NCBI GenBank assembly: GCA_016650125.1
Contig: JAENWT010000009.1
Location: forward strand, 1-64,000
DNA length: 64,000 nucleotides
Source of the DNA: Thermoleophilia bacterium
GTDB lineage: Bacteria > Actinomycetota > Thermoleophilia > Solirubrobacterales > 70-9
Direction: 5' to 3'
Of the stretch, positions 26,791 to 32,806 are shown in pieces (positions within the stretch are counted from its first letter, which is position 1; the number at the start of each line of letters is the position of its first letter). The notes under the pieces were generated by a model that saw nothing but the letters and a program-made list of their open reading frames with translations, did no database searches and had not been told where the DNA came from. A program made the translations under genes and the position numbers.

Positions 26791-28022
26791 CAGACTGCGA
26801 CCTCCTGGCCGAATTTGGATTCGAAACTCGCCGGATCGGGATCGATCGTGGTGAAAACAAAGCTATCGCGATTGGCGTCGAGCGTCTTCAGGCCTTCGCC
26901 GGTGATGTAGACGACAACCTTTTCGCCCGACACGAGGTCGCCGCGGTCGGCCAGCTTCTTGAGCACACCCATGGTCACGCCGCCGGCGGTCTCGGTGAAG
27001 ATGCCGGTGGTCTCGGCGAGCAGCCGGATTCCGGCGCGGATCTCGTCGTCGTTGACCATGTCGACCGTGCCGCCGGTGCGGCGCGCCTGCGCGACGGCGT
27101 AAGGACCATCGGCGGGATCGCCGATCGCGAGGCTCTTGGCGATCGTGTCCGGTTTCTGGGGCCGGCAGATGTTCGAGCCCTCGGCGAAAGCCGTCGCCAC
27201 CGGCGAGCATCCTTCGGCCTGGGAGCCGTGGAAGACAGGCATCTCGCCTTCGACCAGGCCGATGTCCATCCATTCCTGGAATCCACGGTTGATCTTGGTG
27301 AAGAGGGAACCCGAAGCGATCGGCGAGACCACGCGGTCCGGCAGCTTCCAGCCGAGCTGTTCGACGGTCTCGTAGGCCAGGGTCTTCGAGCCTTCGGCGT
27401 AGTACGGCCGCAGGTTGACGTTGACGAAGGCCCAGGGCTTCTCGTCGGCGAGCTGCGTACAGAGCCGGTTGACGTCGTCGTAGTTGCCGTTGACGCCGAC
27501 CAGGTTGGTGCCGTAGATGTCGGTCGCGAGCAGCTTCTGCTCCTCGAGGTTGGCCGGCACGAAGACGTACGAGTCGAGGCCGGCCGCGGCGGCGTGGGCG
27601 GCAACGGCGTTGGCCAGGTTGCCGGTCGAGGCACAGGCCACGGTCTCGAAGCCGAGTTCCTTCGCCTTGGCGATGGCCACCGCGACGACCCGGTCCTTGA
27701 AGGAATGGGTCGGATTGGCGGCATCGTTCTTGATCCAGATCTCGGACGTAGTGCCCAGCCTTTCGGCCAGGCGGTCGGCCTTGACCAACGGGGTCATGCC
27801 CGGCTCGAGCGGATCCGATGCCTTGCCGTCGAACGGCAGGAAGTCCGAGTACCGCCAGATGCCGCGTGAGCCGGCCTGGATCCGCCGTCGGGCTTCATCC
27901 GCGTCCAGGTTCGAGAAGTCGTAACGGACCTCGAGCGGTCCGAAGCACTTCTCACAGAAGAAGTTTGCGTTGAGCTCGTACTCAGCCCCGCACTCCTTGC
28001 ATTTCAAGTTGTCTGCTGCCAT
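26790..28022 (-). CDS. thrC: Threonine-synthase-family PLP enzyme with N-terminal zinc ribbon
   Basis: The fold-type II PLP signature NPTHSFKDRV contains the Schiff-base lysine. STGNLANAVAAHAAAAGL, SPIASGSLF and ETAGGVTMGVLKKL complete the core. A four-cysteine ribbon (C8, C11, C23, C26) precedes it. Canonical threonine synthase converts O-phosphohomoserine to threonine and usually reads NPTGSFKDRG; here a His replaces Gly and Val follows Arg. With a SAM riboswitch upstream and a MoaD-like carrier overlapping downstream, a sulfur-acceptor role on O-phosphohomoserine is conceivable. AAGG lies seven bases before ATG 28022. The family is certain; the substrate is open. Confidence 0.88.
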   Translation of the reverse strand: MAADNLKCKECGAEYELNANFFCEKCFGPLEVRYDFSNLDADEARRRIQAGSRGIWRYSDFLPFDGKASDPLEPGMTPLVKADRLAERLGTTSEIWIKNDAANPTHSFKDRVVAVAIAKAKELGFETVACASTGNLANAVAAHAAAAGLDSYVFVPANLEEQKLLATDIYGTNLVGVNGNYDDVNRLCTQLADEKPWAFVNVNLRPYYAEGSKTLAYETVEQLGWKLPDRVVSPIASGSLFTKINRGFQEWMDIGLVEGEMPVFHGSQAEGCSPVATAFAEGSNICRPQKPDTIAKSLAIGDPADGPYAVAQARRTGGTVDMVNDDEIRAGIRLLAETTGIFTETAGGVTMGVLKKLADRGDLVSGEKVVVYITGEGLKTLDANRDSFVFTTIDPDPASFESKFGQEVAV

Positions 28023-28041
28023 CCGATCACCTTTCAAAATG

Positions 28042-28067
28042 AAAAACCTTCGCCTGTGGGGCGAAGG
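28042..28067 (-). terminator. Riboswitch terminator
   Basis: On the minus strand CCTTCGCC (28067-28060) pairs with GGCGAAGG (28054-28047) around a CCACA loop, followed by TTTTT (28046-28042). The GGGGAGAAG at the 3' side of the riboswitch P1 helix can pair instead with CTTCGCCCC at the terminator's 5' arm (one mismatch). That gives the usual antiterminator and an OFF response to SAM. Confidence 0.85.
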
Positions 28068-28084
28068 TCCGATCGGACTTCTCC

Positions 28085-28195
28085 CCACATCTCCCGACTC
28101 AACGAGTCGCTGGATTTGGCACCTTCAACGGACTTTCGTCTGATGTGGTTGCCGGGGTTTCATTGGGCCAAGTCCCTCCACCCCTCTAGATGTGG
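28085..28195 (-). promoter_or_regulatory. SAM-I (S-box) riboswitch
   Basis: The minus strand carries the S-box core in order: AGAGGGGTGGAGGGACTTGG, then CCCAATGAAACCCCGGCAAC, then GGTGCCAAATCCAGC and GGGAGATGTGG. The P1 arms CCACATCT and AGATGTGG close the aptamer. It lies 63 bases upstream of the ThrC-like gene with a terminator between, so high SAM should switch the operon off. S-box control of methionine and cysteine genes is standard; control of a threonine-synthase-like gene with a MoaD partner is not. I cannot choose a promoter with confidence in 28196-28328. Confidence 0.92.
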
Positions 28196-28328
28196 CGCTT
28201 ATGTCTGGAAGAAAACGTATCAAAGCTGGTCGGCGCTGTTCATATACGCCCCGTAAACACGCACTATTCCCCCGTGACATATCCTTCAACCATGCCTGTG
28301 AAGCGAGCCGACATGTCTGGAGGCGGCG

Positions 28329-29345
28329 ATGCCGAACCTCCCTCGTCTCCGACGGCCTCGTGAGCCTCTAGGTTCACCGGGCGCTCAGGCAGTACCCGAA
28401 CCCGCCTCACCGCAAATGGAATTGATCGAAGCCGGCGGTCTGCGCTGGTTCAACGTCGAGCATCCCGGTGGTGCCGAACGTACCTGGCTCGAAGAGCATT
28501 TCGACTTCCACCCGCTCGACATCGAAGACGTGCTCTCAAGCAACCAGCGCCCGAAGATCGACGAGTATCCTGACTACCTCTTCCTGATCCTGCACGTGCC
28601 GGTCTTCGACCGTGCTGCCGGTCGCCTCGGAGCCGGCGAGATCGACCTCTTCGTCGGACCCGATTTCGTCGTCACCCTGCCGAACCAGCCGGTACCTCCG
28701 GTCGAGTATCTGTTCTCACGCTGCCAGGACGACGAGAAGCTGCGGGAGAAGCTGTTCTCGCGTGGCGCCGGTTATCTGATGTATCGCCTCGTCGACGACA
28801 GCTTCGATTACTGCTTCCCGATGCTGCGGAAGATCGGCAACAAGCTCGACGCACTCGAGGACGAGATCTTCGAGGGCCATTCGGAAGATGTGGTCCGGGA
28901 CATCTCGAACACCAAGCAGGAGATCATCAATTTCCGCAAGGTGATCCGGCCCCAGCGCCCGGTACTGCGCGACCTGGAAAAGGTCAAGACGAGGTATCTC
29001 GCCAGCGACCTCGATCTCGAGATCTACTTTGACGACATCGTCGATGCCCACGAGCGCATCTGGGACATGCTCGAGAATTACAAGGAAGTGGTCGTCGGCC
29101 TTGAGGAAACCAACGAATCGTTTCTCAGCCACCGGGTGAATGACGTCCTGCGGGTGCTGACCGCGATCAGCGTGATCGTCCTGCCGCTGACCCTGATCGC
29201 CTCGATCTTCGGCATGAACGTGGGCCTGCCTGGCGGTGGTGATCCACAGACTTCGACGGATGCCCAGTTCTACATCGTGGTCGGGGTGATGCTGATCATC
29301 CTGCTCGGCATGGTCGGCTACTTCCGCAAGCGGCGCTGGCTATAG
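28329..29345 (+). CDS. corA: CorA-family magnesium/divalent cation channel
   Basis: CorA forms a pentameric magnesium channel in the inner membrane. The long cytoplasmic part (about 1-270) has FDFHPLDIEDVL and the helical stalk ending SHRVNDVLRVLTAISVIVLPLTLIASIF, which becomes the first membrane helix. The signature GMNV follows at once, and the second membrane helix is FYIVVGVMLIILLGMVGYF. The C-terminus is the usual basic KRRWL. The length of 338 residues is typical. GGAGG sits five bases before the ATG. Confidence 0.95.
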   Translation: MPNLPRLRRPREPLGSPGAQAVPEPASPQMELIEAGGLRWFNVEHPGGAERTWLEEHFDFHPLDIEDVLSSNQRPKIDEYPDYLFLILHVPVFDRAAGRLGAGEIDLFVGPDFVVTLPNQPVPPVEYLFSRCQDDEKLREKLFSRGAGYLMYRLVDDSFDYCFPMLRKIGNKLDALEDEIFEGHSEDVVRDISNTKQEIINFRKVIRPQRPVLRDLEKVKTRYLASDLDLEIYFDDIVDAHERIWDMLENYKEVVVGLEETNESFLSHRVNDVLRVLTAISVIVLPLTLIASIFGMNVGLPGGGDPQTSTDAQFYIVVGVMLIILLGMVGYFRKRRWL

Positions 29346-29358
29346 CCTGCCTCTTCGA

Positions 29359-29868
29359 ATGAGTGAGAACCGGATCTGGGCACCCTGGCGGCTTCGCTAC
29401 GTCAAGGACGCTGACAAAGACAACGAGGACCAGTGCGTCTTCTGTGCCAAGCCCGCTCTCGGTGACGATGAGACCGCGCTGATCGTCCACCGGGGCGAGA
29501 CCAGCTTCGTGATGCTCAACCTCTACCCGTACACGAACGGGCATCTGATGGTCTCGCCTTACGAGCACGTCGGCCGGATCCAGGAGATCCCGGCCGAGAC
29601 CACCAGCGAGATGCTCGCCCTGGCCAAGGTCGCGATGAACCGGCTCGAAGACATTTATCGCCCTCAGGGCTTCAACGTCGGCTTCAACCAGGGCAAGGCG
29701 GCCGGCGCCGGGGTCGAGCACCACATCCACATGCATGTGGTGCCGCGCTGGAGCGGAGACACGAACTTCATGCCGGTGATCGCCGACCATCGGGTCATGC
29801 CGCAGTCGCTCGAGGACAGCTACAGGGCGCTGCGCGCGGCCTTCGAACCCGGTGGCTCCGATGAGTGA
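29359..29868 (+). CDS. HIT-family hydrolase, AP4A phosphorylase-like
   Basis: HIT proteins act on nucleoside phosphates through a His triad. The triad HIHMHVVPRW is at about residues 123-132, with NLYPYTNGHLMVSPYEHV upstream. The PRW after the triad and the CVFC pair near residue 26 match the actinobacterial diadenosine tetraphosphate phosphorylase group. At 169 residues it is complete. The gene is 13 bases after corA and overlaps the next gene. Substrate specificity is inferred from family features only. Confidence 0.9.
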   Translation: MSENRIWAPWRLRYVKDADKDNEDQCVFCAKPALGDDETALIVHRGETSFVMLNLYPYTNGHLMVSPYEHVGRIQEIPAETTSEMLALAKVAMNRLEDIYRPQGFNVGFNQGKAAGAGVEHHIHMHVVPRWSGDTNFMPVIADHRVMPQSLEDSYRALRAAFEPGGSDE

Positions 29869-30880
29869 GCCCGAAGCGACGCCCGAGTCCGAGGCCGTAA
29901 TCGCGAAGGCAGCCGACCAGGGCGTGCACCTGGTCGCGGTGCCCACCCCGTTCGCCGTCGGCCGTGTCAACTGTTACCTGCTCGAAGGCGACCCCCTGAC
30001 CCTGATCGATGCCGGCCCGCGCTCCGACCGCTCGCTCGAGCGCCTCGAGTCCGGAATCGAGGCGGCGGGCCACAAACTCGAAGACATCGAGCTGGTCGTC
30101 GCAACCCACCAGCACATCGACCACATCGGCCTGATCGGCACCGTGGCGGATCGCTCCGGCGCCGAGGTTGCGGCGATCGACATCTCGGTCGACCGGCTGG
30201 CGTCGTTCACCTTCGGCTCCGAGCGCGACGACGACCTGGCCGTCGACCTGATGGTTCGGAACGGCGTGCCGCACGAAATCGCCAAATCACTCAAGGAGTT
30301 GACCGCCAGCTTCCGCGACTGGGGCAGCCCGGTGACCGTCACCCAGCCGGTAGCCCAGGGCGACAAGCTCCGAATGGGTTCGCGTGACTACGAGGTCTTC
30401 CTGCGGCCCGGCCACAGCCCCTCCGACACGCTCTTCTGGGACGCCGAGCGCGGATTGATGTTCGCCGGCGATCACCTGCTTTCCCACATTTCGTCCAACC
30501 CGCTGATCTCGAAGCCGCTGGTCGGAGAAGGCGTCCGCACGCGCGCCCTGATCGATTACCGCAAGTCACTGGCGCAGACAAAGACGCAACCGGTCGAACT
30601 GATGCTCTCCGGCCACGGGCTGCCGATCACCGACCACGCCGATCTGATCGACAAACGGGTCGAGTCGCAGGACCGCCGCTCCGAGAAGATCTACGGGCTC
30701 GTCGCCCAGGGCAACAGCACGGCGCACTCGATTGCCGAAGCGATCTGGGGCAACATCGCCCTGACTCAGGCATACCTCACGCTTTCCGAGGTGATCGGCC
30801 ACCTCGACATCCTGGTCGAAGAAGGCCGGGTCACCGTCGTCAGCGACGGCGAGTTCGACCGCTTCGAGGTGGCCGGGTGA
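29861..30880 (+). CDS. Metallo-beta-lactamase-fold hydrolase with winged-helix tail
   Basis: The zinc motif THQHIDHIGL marks an MBL-fold hydrolase, supported by LTLIDAGPR upstream, FLRPGHSPSDTLFWD and MFAGDHLLSH (later ligands) and LSGHGLPI. The last 90 residues (RRSEKIYGLVAQGNSTAHSI onward) look like the winged-helix domain found in LACTB2-type members. I use ATG 29861, which overlaps the HIT stop by eight bases; GTG 29852 is also possible. The substrate is not visible. It is part of the plus-strand run that continues with a lipid kinase. Confidence 0.87.
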   Translation: MSEPEATPESEAVIAKAADQGVHLVAVPTPFAVGRVNCYLLEGDPLTLIDAGPRSDRSLERLESGIEAAGHKLEDIELVVATHQHIDHIGLIGTVADRSGAEVAAIDISVDRLASFTFGSERDDDLAVDLMVRNGVPHEIAKSLKELTASFRDWGSPVTVTQPVAQGDKLRMGSRDYEVFLRPGHSPSDTLFWDAERGLMFAGDHLLSHISSNPLISKPLVGEGVRTRALIDYRKSLAQTKTQPVELMLSGHGLPITDHADLIDKRVESQDRRSEKIYGLVAQGNSTAHSIAEAIWGNIALTQAYLTLSEVIGHLDILVEEGRVTVVSDGEFDRFEVAG

Positions 30881-31827
30881 CAAACGAAGGCAAACGCCGT
30901 CTGCTTGTCATCGTCAACCCGTACGCGACCACTGTCTCTGACCGGCTCAAGAACCTGGTCATCTACGCGCTCCAGGGTCGGTTCGAGGTCGAGGTCGAAG
31001 CCACCGACCGCCAGGAGCACGCGATCGAGATCGGCCGCGACGCCCGCGACGGCGGTTACGACCTGGTCGTCGCCTTCGGCGGCGATGGCACTGTGAACGA
31101 GGTCGTGAACGGTCTCGCCGGCACCGACATCCCGGTCACCTTCCTGCCGGGCGGAAACACCAACGTGGTCTGCCGGACCCTCGGCATCCCCAACGACGTG
31201 GTCGACGCGACCGAGCACCTGCTCTCGCTGGCCGACGACTTCCAGCCGAGGAAGATCGACCTCGGCCTGATCAACGACCGCTACTTCGTCTTTTCCTGCG
31301 GCGCCGGCATCGATGCGACTGTGGTCGAAAAGGTGGACGCCAACCCCCGGCTCAAGTCGAAAGCCGGTCCCTACTTCTATTCGTGGCACGCCGTGTCGGG
31401 TTATTTCAGGCAGTACATGCGGGACCCGGTCCAGCTCGAAGTGACGGTCGACGGCGTGGTCCACAAGGGAGTTACCGCACTCACCCAGAACTCGGATCCG
31501 TTCACCTACTTCGGCAAGCAGCCGATCCACATCTGCGAGAACTGCGAGATCGACGACGGCTCGCTCAGCATGGTCCTGCTCAAGCGTGCCAACCAGCTCG
31601 ATGTGATGAGCATCATTCCGCGGCTGCTCTCGACGAAACTCTCGGCGGCCAACCACAACCAGGTCGAGACCTTCGAGCACCTCATGGAAGCCACGGTCCG
31701 CTCCCTTTCGACCGACGAATCCGGGACGGTCCGCGAATTCCCGGTCCAGGTCGATGGCGACTACATCGGCAGGTTCGAGGAAATTGCCCTCAAGGCCGCC
31801 CCCGAAGCCCTGACGATCATCGCCTGA
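30877..31827 (+). CDS. Diacylglycerol/lipid kinase (DagK/YegS family)
   Basis: These soluble enzymes phosphorylate diacylglycerol or related lipids with ATP at the membrane. The key features are LLVIVNPYATT at the N-terminus, the ATP-binding FGGDGTVNEVVNGLAG, and PGGNTNVVCRTLGIPND. The C-terminal beta-sandwich contains FSCGAGIDATVV and FPVQVDGDYIG. The 316-residue length is normal. The start is GTG, overlapping the stop of the MBL gene as GTGA. A hairpin of the repeat family described below follows the stop. Confidence 0.93.
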   Translation: MTNEGKRRLLVIVNPYATTVSDRLKNLVIYALQGRFEVEVEATDRQEHAIEIGRDARDGGYDLVVAFGGDGTVNEVVNGLAGTDIPVTFLPGGNTNVVCRTLGIPNDVVDATEHLLSLADDFQPRKIDLGLINDRYFVFSCGAGIDATVVEKVDANPRLKSKAGPYFYSWHAVSGYFRQYMRDPVQLEVTVDGVVHKGVTALTQNSDPFTYFGKQPIHICENCEIDDGSLSMVLLKRANQLDVMSIIPRLLSTKLSAANHNQVETFEHLMEATVRSLSTDESGTVREFPVQVDGDYIGRFEEIALKAAPEALTIIA

Positions 31828-31829
31828 GG

Positions 31830-31904
31830 ACAAGGCACAGAACTTCTCTTCGGAGAAATCCTGTGTTTGCTGCAGTGGGCCGCCTACCAGTGAGCGGAAC
31901 GCGT
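31830..31904 (+). repeat. Hairpin repeat, unit A
   Basis: ACAAGGCACAG opens a hairpin in which CACAG (31836-31840) pairs with CTGTG (31861-31865) and TTCTC with GAGAA around a TTCG loop. It is followed by GCCTACCAGTGAGCGGAAC. The same flanks, ACAAGGCA and GCCTACCCGTGAGCGG, surround a hairpin with a different but still complementary stem at 32330. The two are thus homologous units whose stems have co-varied. It lies directly after the lipid kinase stop and may act as its terminator. Confidence 0.65.
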
Positions 31905-31939
31905 TCAGGCCGGGATGTGCTCCACGGTACGATGGACGT

Positions 31940-32239
31940 ATGGCTACCGCAGACATAACCGTGCTGCCGATCGGACGCGAAGGCGCGAGTGTCAGCGATC
32001 TTCTGGTCGAACTCAGACGCCACCTCGAGGCCCAGGACAAGGTCGGGTTCGAAATGCACGCGATGGGCACCTCGCTGGAAGGTTCGACCGAGGACATATT
32101 CGCCGTGGCCGCGGAGCTTCACACCCTGCCGTTCGATTCGGGAATCCCCCGCGTCTACACAGTGCTCAAGCTCGACGAACGAACCGACAAGGAACAGACC
32201 CTCTCGGACAAGATCAAGTCAGTAGAAGACCGCCTTTGA
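31940..32239 (+). CDS. MTH1187/YqgV-family thiamine-binding-like protein
   Basis: The 99-residue protein has the ferredoxin-like pattern of the MTH1187 family: ITVLPIGREGASVSDLLVELRRHLEAQ, then FEMHAMGTSLEGSTEDIFAVAAELH and VYTVLKLDERTDK. Members bind thiamine or small ligands as dimers or tetramers; no enzymatic activity is established. The gene stands alone, 112 bases after the lipid kinase, just before the hairpin array. Confidence 0.85.
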   Translation: MATADITVLPIGREGASVSDLLVELRRHLEAQDKVGFEMHAMGTSLEGSTEDIFAVAAELHTLPFDSGIPRVYTVLKLDERTDKEQTLSDKIKSVEDRL

Positions 32240-32262
32240 GCTGACCGGTCTACCGCGGTGGC

Positions 32263-32305
32263 GGGCAAAACAGGAATCAGGAGAAAGAGCCGTCGGTTTT
32301 TGCCC
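32263..32305. repeat. Array hairpin 1
   Basis: GGGCAAAA (32263-32270) pairs with TTTTGCCC (32298-32305), 8 bp around a 27-base loop. It is the weakest of the array. It comes 23 bases after the stop of the preceding plus-strand gene, so it may be that gene's terminator. Confidence 0.5.
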
Positions 32306-32329
32306 TATTCGAGTCTCGCTGAGCTCCGC

Positions 32330-32404
32330 ACAAGGCAGGGATTTCCTTAACTGGGAAATCCCTGTTCAAAGAAGTGGATTGCCTACCCGTGAGCGGTACC
32401 GGGT
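32330..32404. repeat. Array hairpin 2 = hairpin repeat, unit B
   Basis: CAGGGATTTCC (32336-32346) pairs perfectly with GGAAATCCCTG (32354-32364), 11 bp with a 7-base loop. The flanks ACAAGGCA before and GCCTACCCGTGAGCGGTAC after match unit A at 31830-31904, about 500 bases upstream. The stem sequence differs from unit A but pairing is kept. Confidence 0.7.
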
Positions 32405-32413
32405 TGGGTCTCG

Positions 32414-32470
32414 GCTTCCTGATTCTTTGCCGCGTTCAGTGCATATAGGACTAAAACGCGGCAAGGAAGC
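32414..32470. repeat. Array hairpin 3
   Basis: TTGCCGCGTT (32427-32436) pairs with AACGCGGCAA (32455-32464), 10 bp around 18 bases. An outer GCTTCC (32414-32419) pairs with GGAAGC (32465-32470), with an unpaired segment on the 5' side. The result is a two-part hairpin of 57 bases. Confidence 0.65.
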
Positions 32471-32492
32471 GGCTTCCAGTCTGGAACTCCCG

Positions 32493-32539
32493 TTCTGGGT
32501 CGGCTATTCGCTCAGGCTCGAATCAAAACCGACCCAGAA
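32493..32539. repeat. 47-base hairpin element, copy 1 (array hairpin 4)
   Basis: TTCTGGGTCGG (32493-32503) pairs perfectly with CCGACCCAGAA (32529-32539) around 25 bases. The loop has its own ATTCG/CGAAT stem (32506-32510 with 32519-32523). The same 11-bp arms and 25-base loop length recur at 60625 and 60696. Confidence 0.8.
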
Positions 32540-32572
32540 TGCTTTTCGGCTCCGGAGTGCACCCGATTCGGG

Positions 32573-32621
32573 GAGGTGACCGGGATAAGGGCCGCTATGT
32601 GGCCCCGATCCAGGTCACCTC
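32573..32621. repeat. Array hairpin 5
   Basis: GAGGTGACC (32573-32581) pairs with GGTCACCTC (32613-32621), 9 bp. Inside, GGAT pairs with ATCC and GGGCC (32589-32593) with GGCCC (32601-32605) around GCTATGT, giving a three-part stem of 49 bases in all. Confidence 0.65.
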
Positions 32622-32646
32622 GAAGCACCGGCAGACGAAGACGCGA

Positions 32647-32691
32647 CGAGACCATGAAAGTCCGGGATTATCGGGGACTTTCGTGGTCTCG
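32647..32691. repeat. Array hairpin 6, 17-bp stem
   Basis: CGAGACCATGAAAGTCC (32647-32663) pairs with GGACTTTCGTGGTCTCG (32675-32691). There is one G-T pair and otherwise perfect complementarity over 17 positions, with an 11-base loop. It is the strongest hairpin of the array. Confidence 0.75.
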
Positions 32692-32707
32692 ATGCCCCTC
32701 GAAGGCG

Positions 32708-32756
32708 GCGAGATCCGGAAAGTGGTCATATAGCGCTCACTTTCGGGACCTCGGCG
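32708..32756. repeat. Array hairpin 7
   Basis: GGAAAGTG (32717-32724) pairs with CACTTTC and neighbours (32738 onward) with one mismatch, extended outward by CC/GG and GCGAG/CTCGGC-type pairing. It is an imperfect stem of about 49 bases. Confidence 0.55.
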
Positions 32757-32806
32757 ATCACAGGTTCCCGAGACTCGGCCTTTTCACGGCCCGCCACCTC
32801 AGACCA

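Larger units (their letters stand above)
32240..32806. other. Non-coding region with an array of seven long hairpins
   Basis: No credible gene lies in these 567 bases, between the convergent gene at 31940 and relA. Instead seven distinct inverted repeats follow one another. Hairpins 3 to 7 start at 32414, 32493, 32573, 32647 and 32708, a spacing of 79, 80, 74 and 61. Stems run from 8 to 17 bp and their sequences differ. None has a T-tract. Each is listed separately. Confidence 0.8.

Noticed and set aside
25811-28022. Secondary-metabolite gene cluster around the sugar and MoaD genes.
   Set aside because: Only two sugar genes are present, with no synthase, and the neighbours are housekeeping genes.
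32379-32733. Short open frames within the hairpin region.
   Set aside because: No ribosome-binding sites, no protein-like composition, and they are interrupted by the inverted repeats.
32240-32806. Integron attC array.
   Set aside because: No integrase gene, no cassettes between the hairpins, and no consistent RYYYAAC/GTTRRRY ends.
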